64,000 nt of DNA, taken from the NCBI GenBank assembly GCA_900239685.1, contig OENT01000109.1:62001-126000 (forward strand), read 5' to 3'. Both the position numbers and the translations under genes were made by a program. Positions 1-12,113 of the stretch are shown in pieces. This DNA is from Rotaria macrura (Eukaryota > Rotifera > Eurotatoria > Philodinida > Philodinidae). Numbering within the stretch: the first letter of the stretch is position 1; each line of letters begins with the position of its first letter. Under the pieces are notes generated by a model. It saw only the letters and a program-made list of their open reading frames with translations, was not told the origin of the DNA and did no database searches.

Positions 1-1901
1 GTATACGTGCGTTCTGCTATAAATACTTCAAGATGAAAGATTTCTTTTGAATCATGCTTCGAAAGAATGTTGGGATTTTTCAAAATATGATTGTATACAA
101 ATCGTAGTTCTTCAAAGAAGTTCTGAGTGAAAATTCGAACTATATTTTGCCGATAGTAGAGAAGAACATTTTTATTTTAACGATCATTTTTCTCACTGAC
201 AGCGAATGTAGAGTTTATTCAAAAGGATATTCACACATTTCTACGGCTCTATGAGAAAAAAAGAACATAGAATTTATAATTAGATGAAAAGAAACAGATT
301 ATGAATCGTTGGCAAGTCTATCGTTTATGTTTTATCAGGAAACACGATCAGCTTTTTACTAAATATTTCGTCAATGGAACGCTGACGAAGAGAAGCATTA
401 GTTTTGCTTCATTTTAAATCAAGATTTACCCTTTTGAAAAATTTATTGTTGAAGTATCATTGGAGCCTTCTTTAAATTGCTGTAATAGAACGATTCGTTC
501 AATTGAACGACTATTTTACTTGCTCGATATTCGCTACTTTAAAATAAAAATTGTTTCATCTCTCTTAACATGAAAATTTCTAAACTAAATAATTAAATGA
601 ACTTGAAAACAGCAACAAACGTTAGTGCAACAATTCCAATATCTAAATATTCTTTTAAAATAGTTAAAATAGTTGAAATGTAACGCGACGTTTGATTTCA
701 ACACAGTATAAATCGGCATGAGGTGGCACATTGTTTTCATGAAATGATTAAGACCACGCTTAGTGTTTTGTGTTATTTTATCAAGTTTTAAAACAGTAAT
801 AACTAAAAGATAAATATGAACATGTCGAATCAATATTTGTATTGAGTAGGTCAATATTAGAATTCTTTTATATGGTTATTATTCTTTGATATTTATATGG
901 ATGGTTTGTAAAATTGTTTTAATTAACTCTTGAATAACCCCAATATCACAAAATACTAAAGCATCAATAAAGGAAAAGTGTTAGATATTTATTTTTATTC
1001 AATGAATACGATTAATTTGTATACTAGTTTCGTTAGATTTCACTGCATAAGAAGAGGATTATTCTCCAGTTTCGTATCTGAGATCTTTTCTTCTGTAATG
1101 TTGATTTAAAGTGGTGATTTCCAATGTGTAAAAATTGTAAATCATCATCATCATCATAGAGAACATGCAGTCAGCATTTTATAGGAGTTTTTCTACGTGA
1201 ATTTCTTAGATCGAAAATTAAAAAGAGAGGAAAATCGTCGACATCTATTGAAGTAATCAATTGATGCGTATGTAATTACAATTCATTAGAAAAAAAGACG
1301 TCCAGAGTCGTTTTTACTAATATTGTTTTCTTTCAACTGCTAATGAAGTTCATATCAAAGTGATGAGGTCGATATCTATTATATTAAAAATTTCTTCGAA
1401 ATAAGGGCTGAATGATTGTTCATTATGGATCGACCATTGATATTTCAATCCGCATTATAAATGTATATCAGTAAAATGGAATATGAAAACTTTAGTATAC
1501 TACGTATTGATCGACATTCTACATTTTTTTTGTACTCGGTGGTAGTGTTTAATATGCAAATAACATATTTATTTTTAGTTTTAATGCAGATAATGGATGT
1601 TGTGAAATTTAACCCTCACCATATATAGTGTACACTCTAATGTGACCCATACTTTAATCTAGTAAAAATAAATCAAAACAGAAAAATTCTTTTTTTACAT
1701 TGTCTTAAACTATACAAAAAGAAAACAACGCATCGTTCTTCGTAAACATTTAATTTGATATTAAATGTTTAGGTTCAATTTGTCGATAGAGTCGTGTAGC
1801 ATGAAAACATCCATGTTTGATTGATTGTTTATTGTGTTAAGTAATACAAATCAAGAGTGATGATTTATTATGATATGAAAATAGAACACAAAAAGATTAA
1901 G
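1..1901. other. Stretch with no recognised gene
   Basis: AT-rich sequence with short homopolymers. I saw no exon chain, RNA gene or long repeat on either strand. Its last part probably holds the 3' untranslated region of the TMEM64-like gene, with an AATAAA-type signal on the minus strand at about 1864-1869. Confidence 0.5.
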
Positions 1902-3011
1902 TTACTGTTGAACAATCATCAAACATTCGTTTGATGTTTCCAGTAATAACTTATTTAGTACTTTTTTTGCTGTATGAAATACATAATATGTTAAAACAAG
2001 TGTCATCATGCACTCACAAAGACCAACAATAATACCAACAGTTTTTGTGCGTTTATCAATTAACATTAAATCTGTCATTGAATGAAGTCGTGAGCCAAGA
2101 AAACAATAAATTAATTGAGTTGGTATCAAACCACACGATGACCAAAAAAGATAAATGCGAAATGGTATGTTACTTATTGAATAGAAACCGTTTTGTAAGC
2201 CGAGCGGAATCTATTGATGGAGAATATTTCGAAAAGATTATTATTAGAAAAAATATATTTATCTTACTGGTGTAAGTCGACTAAGAAAAATAATTTTATA
2301 ACCATCTACACTGTTAAGAACTTTAATTAATGTTTGAACTATTTCACTACTTTCAAATGTTGTTTTCAAATTTTTAATAATACGAAAATTATGTGTTAAA
2401 ATATAATTACAAATAAAGAATGAGAGTGATAGACCAATGCTAACATAAACTATTATGAATATCATGCCATAAAAAAGTCCATATAAAAATCCACAAGCTA
2501 TATTTAACAGGATATAACCTAGAAACATATGAAAAGAGTGTTAATACTAGTTTGTTTGTTTTTTTTGAAATTTGTACCTACCCCAAGCAAATGGAAGTGA
2601 AACAAGTGTGAATAAAACGCAAAAAAATATAAATGTCCACCACCATGGTAACGTTTCGAGAATAAGTAAAATATTAATTAATGAATCCTTGTATAAGTAT
2701 GAGCATAACGATGTTACTAAGACAAGCATAACGAAACCGAGAATAATTTGTTTGAAAGATGGTCCATTAAAGTTTGATGAATGGAATATATCATGATTTG
2801 TGGGCTGAAATTGAATCAGTTTTTTTTTTGAGACAAACGGTAGATCAGAATGGATATCAGCTTTTATTTCGTAACCATTTAAATCCGAGGACGTTGACGA
2901 CGAATTCAATGATGCCGAGTGAGCAGAAATTATTGGCGAAGAGGAGAAGTTAACAGTGGCAGTATCAGACATCGATTGAAAGTTGTATTTTTTTTTAACT
3001 TTAAAATTCAA
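1902..3011 (-). CDS. TMEM64: TMEM64-like VTT-domain (DedA superfamily) membrane protein
   Basis: Predicted multi-pass ER/Golgi-type membrane protein of the VTT/DedA superfamily, to which TMEM41B and VMP1 lipid scramblases also belong. Three exons by splice site and phase: 2582-3011, 2268-2518 and 1902-2210, giving 329 residues. The first intron follows TGG-G; the second is 57 nt. The serine-rich N-terminal tail is followed by hydrophobic segments. The junction reads PFAWGYILLNIACGFLYG, the typical VTT opening. Further on are FLSRLTP, IPLGLQNGFYSIS and LIPTQLIYCFLGSRL, which match TMEM64 rather than TMEM41 in wording (RLTP-IP-GLQN, then LPTQL-x4-LG). The last exon reads straight through an apparent GTAAC donor because no acceptor follows. 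A second Met lies about 14 residues into the N-terminus, so the start is not certain. Family assignment is from remembered motifs; scramblase activity is not shown here. Confidence 0.8.
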
Positions 3012-5165
3012 AAAACGGAGAAAGAGAATGAGTCAAACAGAAAGATAAAGGAAAAAAAAACTTTTTTACTTATTAAACATCGTGCATAGTGACAAGCTAC
3101 TCATTCGAACGTACCAAGAGTATGGCGACTCTCGCTCAAGACACTAAAAAACGGCAAAAAACAAAAAAAAAAGTTACGAAGCAAATTGAAATCGCTCTCG
3201 ACCACTATAGCAATGCTATTAGATACAGAACACGAAAAATTTACTATTGGTTGAAGATATGTCACCAGTAAAACATCAAAATAGATGTCTATGCTGAGCA
3301 ATATATCTGTATATTATGAAGCACTATCTTAGATTCTAGAATATAAAAGAATACTTATTCAAAATATTCCTAACTGTTTTCTGTTAAATTAAACGCATCA
3401 TCTATCAGTATATGAGATATCAGAGAACAGAATTGTGAAGGCTACACCGCGTGGACTTTATTTCAAATACCATCACCGAAAACAATGAAAATCATATGGT
3501 AGTTGTTATATAGAATGTCGAGTTTTTCAATTTAAAATAAAACCAATGTTTGAAATTGAAACTAATGTAAAAAAAAGCAGCACAGTTGTAATTTATACTT
3601 CAAAAAAAATTCAGCCATACTACGTACATAACTCTTTGATCTTCCAATTTATCATCATGTTCTCAAAACTGTATGTCAAATTATTGCAAAATCTAGTATG
3701 ATTTACAAGTCTTAAAAATATTTTGCATCACATGTTGTCGTTAAAAAACATTAGAAATATGTATTGTGGCAAACTTTCATATTCTACAATGCTAGAAAAC
3801 TATAGGAATGAATAGTCTTTGGCATTTGTTAGTTTCTTTTGTCAAATATGCATTGCAAAGTTTTTAGACTTATTTTTATGTGCATATTAAAAATTTTTAT
3901 GAACATAAAAGCGATGTATTTCATCGGCATCATGTGTTGCTATGTGAAGAATCACTTTACTAAATATCATATTACGTTTTGAACAGGTCGTTTCATGTCA
4001 CCGTTTACAATTGTATTGTAATATTGGTGTTAAGGCATTGATTTTTTTTGTCTTATATACTGGCCTGTTTACGAATCGCAAAACTTCCTTAACCCTGTTG
4101 TTTCTATCCATTTTTCTCACTTACCTATGAAAACAAGAAAAATAAATAAATAACCCGAGTAACTACACAAAAACAATGTTATATCTCTACATGGCGACGT
4201 TACTTATCCATATTTACCCGTTCGACTTATTGTAATTGCTACGGCGCACAAATATTATCTTCGTTTGAATCATTTATTTGAAATACAGAAAATATTTGCT
4301 CATAATTTGAATAATAATATCACATTGCGGATCAAATAGAAAAAAAAAACAACGTCATCTAAGTAACCTTGGTAGATGAATCAACGTTATGATTCAAACA
4401 ACTGGATAGAATAGAAGCAACAAGAAAAGAAAACATATTTTGATGCAAATGTACACAAAAACAATGAGAAATTATGCATGGGAACATGTCTATGAAGGAA
4501 GACGAAACAAATAAGTGAACAGAAGCAAGCTTAATTGGTATTAGGAAAATTTTCTGAATTTCTTGTCATATTACACAATGCAGATAAATACTAAGAGATA
4601 TTATAAAACTTAGTTTTTTCGATTCATTCGTTTTCTCAAATTTCATGAATCATTCTAATTAAATCCACCATAATTGTTCTTTTTCGAGTCGGTTATTCAG
4701 AAGTTCGGAATGTGAAAAGTTTTGACCACTGTAATTATTTCTTAGTTTTCTATTCAATATTTTCACTAACTCAAGTGTACTATGTTGAAAGTGCTTTCAG
4801 AGTGTCACTCGCATCGTCATAATCGTTTCATGTTGATCTCATGATTACATTCCAGTGTCTTTTACTTCTTCCAGAAGAATGTTTGAAAACAAAAGTGCTT
4901 ATCTACTTTTGATAGGTGATCCCAAAGGATTAATCGTGATTAAGATTAGTGAACGAAAATGTTTCTCTGACAAATGCACTATGTGACATCTGTGATCTAT
5001 AATAATTTATTGGATAAAATAAATAAGATCAATACGTCCATTTAGATAACTGTATTGGTAGTCAAAAATCAAAGACCTACAGTATATTTTACGAAAAAGA
5101 AATTATCTATTGATTTTGTTGTGATTGTGTGTGTGCTTTTTGTGTCTTTCTTTTTAAACTTATTA
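3012..5165. other. Intergenic stretch, nothing firm seen
   Basis: Separates the divergently oriented TMEM64-like gene (minus) and the 650-aa gene (plus), so both promoters should lie here. A 49-codon ATG reading frame at 3122-3271 has no splice partner I could find. No repeats of note. Confidence 0.4.
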
Positions 5166-7988
5166 ATGACTATTCATAATCGAACTGTGTTCGATATACC
5201 ATTAACATGGGATCGTGCTCGATTCTTAGCAATACGTAATAAATGTCGATGTGCTCGTAAACTTATTGAAATAAGTATCACTGGTACGATAGGATTCATC
5301 AATGAATAAATAAGAAATAACGTTTTCTCCATGAAAATTTAGTACAATTTGAAAAACAGTTAAGAAATGGATTTTCCCATAACGTTGAAATTGAAGAAAA
5401 TATGAATGCAATCAATCAGCGGCTATCGAAACATAAAGATAAATTATGCTTACTTGATAATATGATTGAATTAGCATCACAATCACTGAGAACTTACTTT
5501 GATAAAGTAATACTAGTATAGTTTGATGTTTTTTATTGCTATTTATGTCTAATAATATTATTTATATCATTAGAGAATGGAAACTATACGTGCTATTGTA
5601 AAAGAACATTGTAGTATAATTGAACAAATAATTCATGAAGAAGCTGACCATTGGAAAGAAATTCATTCTGTATTGAATCAGTATGCAATGGTTTTTGTTT
5701 TTTTCTTTGATTTTACCTATTTTCTATTCTAAAAGAAATTTACTGAATCCTGGTGATATTCGTACTCATAATAACTATCCTCAAACAATACAAAAAAGTC
5801 CACCATCAGATATTGAAACGATTCATGAAGAAAATGATAATGAACAACATGAATCAAAATTTTTGGTAATAAAAGCATATTTATTCATATGCCTTATTAT
5901 TTTAAAAATTTGTTTTTTCTTCTCTTGAAAGAATGGTAACACAATAACACCTCTACTTACACAAATGATTCGAAGTAATTGATGAATCATTTTTGTTAAA
6001 AAATCATTTTTTTTTCTATAATTATGATGATATTTAGATTCTCGATTACAACCGAAACGTCTTACATTAGTTCCATCTATAAAATTGCAGATTCCTAGTG
6101 AACAAGAAATTTCTTTACTAAGAAAAGATGAACGATCCAATATTCAGATATTGCCGCTTAGTTCTGATCATGAACCATTAGAATTTGTCAATACGACATT
6201 CGTTGTTAAACCTGAAGAATCTATGATTGATGTTGAAATACGTAACGATGATTACGATGTTGAACCAAATGGAACATACCGAGCTCCTGTTGATCAACAG
6301 TACCATTCACATTTAGCTGTAATAGAATCTGACAGATTATTAACAGATTCTCAACCGAATATACCAACACGACTTTGTTTTTCACCAACTATTCTACAAG
6401 ATGCATCTGTCTCACCTGAAAATGATACGAATGAACGATCATCATCTCTTAATCATCAGAAAAATAAACAAGCTATGAATACAATTTTTTTATCACGTGA
6501 TCGAAGTCAAACGAGTAGAATACATGAAATTCATCCTTTAATATCAATCATACTATTCTTGTTCAATAGATATTAAAAAAATGACACATAATACTCGCTA
6601 TCTTGGTCAAACGTTTTTGCTCGATATTGTCAAAACTGAACGAATTAGTGATAACCAAAATGAGTATAAACGATCAACTACTTCCGGTGATGATATAGTA
6701 GTTGTTGCAGATACGAATACATGTGAACCGATACCTCGTAAGCTTTTTAACTTATTGAAACTCATAAGAAATTGCGAATAAAAATTTTCAACGACGCATC
6801 AAGTCAGACTATATTTCTTAAGAGAAAATAAATAGGGTAGAGAGAGTTTTCCTCTTCTTTGAGATATATTTTCAATAACATGCGACTGCAACGATATGAT
6901 TCTTTTCGATAAACTTCGTTGTTCAATAGACATTGTATCTCTCGTTTTCTTTTAATAATAATGCATGGAAGACAGTGATGTCTGCTCATTGATCATCACA
7001 AATTTACTATAAAACCAAACTAAACGTCTATTATACTACTGCGTTTTTTTCTCATTCAGATACAACAACAGGTATTCCTGTTTCTCAATCAAATCATTCA
7101 ATTCAACAGTAAGTGGTCACTTTTTCTAATATCAGGACTAAGAAACCTGTTTTTTTTCACTGTAGACAATCGAATACTAATCAAGATGCAGTACCTATAG
7201 CATCTCGAAGACGTATGACAACAAGAACTAAAGTCAAACCAGTCATTATAAGTACGCGAAAGACTCGAAGTGCTGCAAAAATGATTGCTGAACAAGAAGC
7301 AGCAGCAGCAGCAGCCGCAACAAAAGCATCGCTAGAAAAAACAAATAAAAAAAAGCGAAAAACTCGAAAACGCAAAAAATCAAAATCCATAGATCGTCTA
7401 GTGAGTACATCGGATGATGAAAAAACAGCTTCGAAGTCAAACTTTACTCAAATTGCAAACAATAAAAGAAAAACTAAACGACATAAACGATTGAAGATAG
7501 ATTCTTATTCACATGAAACATCCGATGATGATAACGATCATTTATCCACTAATAATCAACGAAAAACTCGTCGACGACCAAGTGAATCAAAACGACGTTA
7601 TCATGAAGAAGAAATATCCAATAATAATGATAAGAGAAAAAGAAAAACTAAAAGAACGCACGAACCTGATATTAATGTTCAAGAAAATGAAATAAAAACA
7701 AGCTCGACTAAACGTAAACTATCTAAAATATCAATAGTTGATAATGAAGAAAAGAAGTCCAACGTTAAAAAACGTAAACAAACAATGAAAACAACCACAA
7801 GTAAATCTTGCATAAGAAATGAATTGAAAATATATATCAGATTACTTATTTCTGACGTAGATGGTGATGAACGCGTATTTAAGTGTAGATGTACTCGATC
7901 TTCTACAAGTAAGTTTAGCACTTGAGAAACAACAAATTAACATCTATTTATTGAATTTCATTCAGAACGTCAACATTGGGCAATCTAA
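5166..7988 (+). CDS. Unrecognised 650-aa protein, coiled-coil N-terminus and strongly basic C-terminus
   Basis: I do not recognise this protein. Eleven exons join in phase: 5166-5274, 5343-5506, 5574-5680, 5736-5865, 5932-5974, 6038-6514, 6570-6737, 7060-7108, 7166-7800, 7861-7908 and 7966-7988. Introns are mostly 50-70 nt. The start is the ATG giving MTIHNRTVFDIPLTWDRARF; upstream sequence in that frame lacks another ATG. Residues 1-130 are helical and coiled-coil-like. The middle is acidic and Ser/Thr-rich. The large exon at 7166-7800 has a run of seven alanines after EQE, then dense Lys/Arg clusters (KKKRKTRKRKK, KRKRKTKR) typical of nuclear-localised or nucleic-acid-binding tails. The end is KCRCTRSSTKRQHWAI. 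A chromatin or kinetochore role would fit the composition but is not supported by any domain. The 60-nt intron at 7801-7860 could be retained in frame, adding 20 residues. Confidence 0.65.
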
Positions 7989-8154
7989 AAATGTTTCATT
8001 TTTCCTTTCTTATGTACTTTGATGTTCATTTGTAAAGATTTAAAAAAAAATTCTATTTTTTGTGTTATAACATAGTCTTAGGCGGGAAATATAATTTATC
8101 AAAAATAATTAATTTCATATTTCATTCTTAAAAAAACATATTTTTCTTATCTCT

Positions 8155-11100
8155 ATGAATGCAATTGATGATTCGAACAATGTCGAAGGTAGATTAAAAT
8201 TTTTATCATGCCCATTATTTTTTCTTTCACAATATTTCTTTTCTCTGTCTCACATAAAGAATTCATTCCGATTCATACAAATATTAATGCAAATGAATGC
8301 AATAGTTGTCATAGATCAGAAGTACGATCGGAAATTTGTGTTTTTTTTCTCCCGAAATGAAAACAATTGTTCTTTTCTTCAGAATAATGATCGAATGAAA
8401 TTACTCGAATTATCAAATCGAACAGCTACTCTTGCAACTGAAGAAACACACCTTAAAAGTCTTCATCGTGGTTTAGAAATGCGTATCAAACGATTTCTAC
8501 ATCGTTCACGTAATTCAATTCTTACGCAAGAGTAAAATTGATTTTCTTTTACTTCTATTTGAGAAGATAATCGATTATTTTATCATTTGAAGAAAACTAC
8601 TTAATATAGAAAAGCGTTCACAACAAGAATTACTTATACGTAAGAATCTGGTTATACATAGAAAACCATCAAAAGAATATAAAAAACTATGTCATAGTGT
8701 AAAACAAATTGAAGATGATAATATCAATCTTGAAAAACATATACGTTCTCTTTCTAATAAGGTGACATTCGAATGTATGATCACAAATTTATCAGAATAC
8801 AAAAACATTTGTTAATTATCTCAGATAGAACAAATTGAACAAGATACAGAGAAAAATAGAATAATACAAAAGAATCAATTTACTAATGAACAAAATCATA
8901 CTAAAACAAAACTAATACAAGCAGAAAATAAATTACATCGTGTTTGTATTAGATTTCTTTTTTCAATCATCGATGTGACATAGTATTGATGTTTAGATGA
9001 ATCTTGAACTAAGCAAAATTTGTGCAAACAATTCTGAATTACGTATTGATATTAGACGTATGTTAGATAAACGTCGTGAGATGATTGAGGAATATAATCG
9101 AATGCATATGGCTATGCAACATGCAACTGATGAGTCGCGCCGATTGACATCGGAATGTTCAGAAAGTTTTGCAAATCGGTATGAATATTTTTCTAGAATG
9201 TCATTATCAAAGAACACCTGTATGTTTTTTTATACTATATTTTCATATATGAAACCAATGATTATGATATCGAACGTTTCTTTAACCTAAGTAAACAATG
9301 TCAAGATACAAGTTTTGTACGATATAAATCTGAAGTATTAGTCACGTGTTTAATCAATCAAATAACTTTCAATATACTGACATGCCAAAAGTGACCTAAA
9401 CTTTGTTACTTGTTCGAATCAGTAGAATAATATAGATAGAAAAAAAGAAACGTGTATTTCATTGAGTACAAGGGCTCGAATGAATATGAACCATCAGATC
9501 ATATGTTGTTAAAAGCGTTTTAAGATGAAAAGAAACTACCGAAAATTTCGTATTCCATAAATTCTAGATCATGTTGTACACTATCTCAAAAAAGGATCCT
9601 TCAGCATTGTTTGTAATACCTTGTCTTTACCTAGACCAATAGTTGAACTCACCAACGAAATGTATATTCATCTACCATGAACTACGAAAAGCTCACGTTA
9701 TTTTCTTTTCATAATTCAATCATGTTCCTATTGTGAATAACACTTTTAAAAAAATATAAATTTTAGCGAATATCATCCATTTTTATACGCTTCATAGAAT
9801 TGCGCACAGGTTCTGTTGACATTACGTACTGCGATATGGTCTACTTCAAGTCATGCAATGATAAATAAATAAATGATTGGTCTTACAGTTTAATTCTGTC
9901 CCATCAAGCATTCGTGACAATCAAACTAGATTAGAGAAAACGACTACAATAAAGAATACATGTACAATGAATCAGGGCTGAAAAAGGTTCGAACCGATAA
10001 AAACTGAAAATTCACCGGTTAAAGTTTTAAAATAACCTCCTTCATTTTGTTCTCCTTTTTTTGAAAAAAAAATGTTCTAATACGAGTTTTGGTATCAAGT
10101 CTTAAATTTATATAAATGAGTAAAGAGCACGATCATTGTACAATATCAAGGGAAAAATTCGAGAAAAATATTTCGTTCCAACAAGGATCGTGAGAAGCAT
10201 GGAATTTGATACTGTTGGTATGATGTCTCACACGCTGACATTGTCGACAACTTGGTTTTTTCAGAAGTAAATAGGTATCTTTAGTCCATTAAAACGAACA
10301 GGTATTATCCATATTAATTGAGTAGAATTTGAGTGATAAGCATGCTTGTTTTCAAATGCTCTTCATGCTAATTGTATACACACATACAAAGTCTTTTGCA
10401 ATTGTCGGCAAATCAAAAGTTTTTTCAATTTAAGATGAATATTGGTTGAATAGTGCTATTTAACCATCAGCTAATAGATCTTATAGCTGGACCTAACTCA
10501 ACTAGTATGTACAATATGTTAGCTAACTAGGGTTATTTTCAAGCAATCAGTTCAACAGATTACGATCCGACTCCAACCCTGCAATGACCTAGTCATGTTT
10601 TTATTTGAATACGACTACTAGTAATCGAGAAATACAATAGTAACTATGTAGCTTGTTAATATAATTTTAAAAATGTCGAATTTAATCATACTCTATCGTA
10701 TCTACAATGGTACTACATGGATTCGTGAGGTGATGGGAACGTTTTTCGTGTACACTTACTGAAAACTATGAACTTGTCTCAGTTCAACAAGAACATTTTA
10801 TGCTGATTTCAGTAAGCATGATGAAAATAAATAGAAACAATTGTAAATGATCATTTAACATTTGTCGAATAACGTAGAAAAGTTTTCTACTACTGTGCTC
10901 CCTTCACCTTATCTATAGCACAGGAAATTTCGAATATAGGAACAAACCATTATTAAACATGATTATCTACTTTTGATTGGTACACTTGTAAATTTTCATT
11001 TTTATTTCTTTATCCAAAAGTCAACAATCAATTATTGCTTGTGTATGTATGCATATCAATGTTTAGACGAAATATGGTTGCACGTATGCGAGCCATACGC

Positions 11101-12038
11101 GATCAGGATGAACGTGATGAAAAGAAACTACTAGACGATATTCGTGAACTCGATCGATTATCTGAAAGTAACTATGCATCGAAGAATTTTATATTAAGAA
11201 AATTCAATACGCGTCAAGAACAAACAAGACTAAATGATCTCTTTGCCGGCAAACGTAACAATCGATTAGCTATTAATATTTTTCAAAAACCTATTATCAT
11301 TAATTAGGTTCGAAAGGAGTCAAAAGTGCATACACAGCCGATGAATTTCGTCGTTTATTTCGTATTGGTTTCGATCAAGATTTTTTTAAGGAGAAAATAC
11401 TTAATCAAACTGTCGAAACATTTCTCGATGAACAAGAACAAATATTTACACTGTTTGAGTATGCTGTAGAATTAATCAATGAAGTAATTGAAATGTTATT
11501 TTACAAAAAATAAACGAACTAATACATTTTTAATCTTGTCAACAGCTTGATCGTCTTCATCGAGATCTTGATAATAAACGAAAATATATTTCAAATATTT
11601 TCTCTAATGATAATATTGATTCTTTTGTTATCAAAGATATATTCGCAACACTCGAAGTTAGTTTAAAACAATTCGTCTGTTAGATATTTGCAGATAATTC
11701 TTGTATTTTAGAATTCAGTGAATAAAGCTAACATCAATGTTCAATCACTTATCTTAGCTAAACGGAATCTTCGTGATATATTAGACACTGCCTATCAATA
11801 CATTTATGATTTATTTCTTGAACTCGACTGCAATAGAAATATTAGTTTATTATCATCAGACGAAACTATCAACGATCGAAATATTCTATTTTATTTAGCC
11901 TCTATTGAAAGTCGTGTTCAACAAATACTATACATTACGAGAGCAAATAGAAAAGCCGGTGGAACTAATGGTTACACAGATGACACAACAATAAGTTGGC
12001 GAATCGATCATAACAATATTGAACAAACACATCATTGA
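8155..12038 (+). CDS. Outer dynein arm docking complex coiled-coil protein (ODAD1/CCDC114-CCDC63 family)
   Basis: Predicted axonemal protein that anchors outer dynein arms on ciliary doublet microtubules. Secure exons: 8383-8509, 8610-8761, 8825-8941, 8997-9178, 11067-11254, 11308-11483, 11546-11656 and 11712-12038 (459 residues, almost entirely heptad-like coiled coil). Family markers as I remember them: a block with RRMLDKRREMIEEYNRM, then DEKKLLDDIRELDRL, then EQEQIFTLFEYAVELINE followed by LDRLHRDLDNKR, which parallels the NFxLFNYVNELNxE block of ODAD1, CCDC63 and algal DC2. The N-terminus is not settled. An ATG at 8155 starts MNAIDDSNN, but joining it to the 8383 exon needs a weak GTCGAA donor; ATG 8395 is an alternative. 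A 1,888-nt intron (9179-11066) interrupts an otherwise compact gene. Presence implies a ciliated animal. Which of ODAD1 or CCDC63 it matches needs a tree. Confidence 0.72.
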
Positions 12039-12107
12039 AAAAACACAAGCACCCTAAATATCATTTTCTTAATACATTTTTATTATTACTACATCGAAAC
12101 ATCAAGA

Positions 12108-12113
12108 AATAAA
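12108..12113 (+). terminator. Candidate AATAAA polyadenylation signal
   Basis: Exact AATAAA about 70 nt after the stop codon of the ODAD1-like gene. Confidence 0.45.

Noticed and set aside
3122..3271. 49-codon plus-strand frame starting MATLAQDTKKRQKTKKK between the divergent genes
   Set aside because: Short, lysine-rich by A-tract composition, with no splice partner and no recognised motif.
7181..7440. Antisense frames opposite the basic region of the 650-aa gene
   Set aside because: Leucine/phenylalanine-rich strings are the mirror of the AAA/AGA-rich sense codons; shadows.
9986..9995. GGTTCGAACC, resembling a tRNA T-loop; the same word occurs at 27927-27936
   Set aside because: No acceptor stem, D-arm or anticodon arm can be formed around either copy; it is simply a palindrome.
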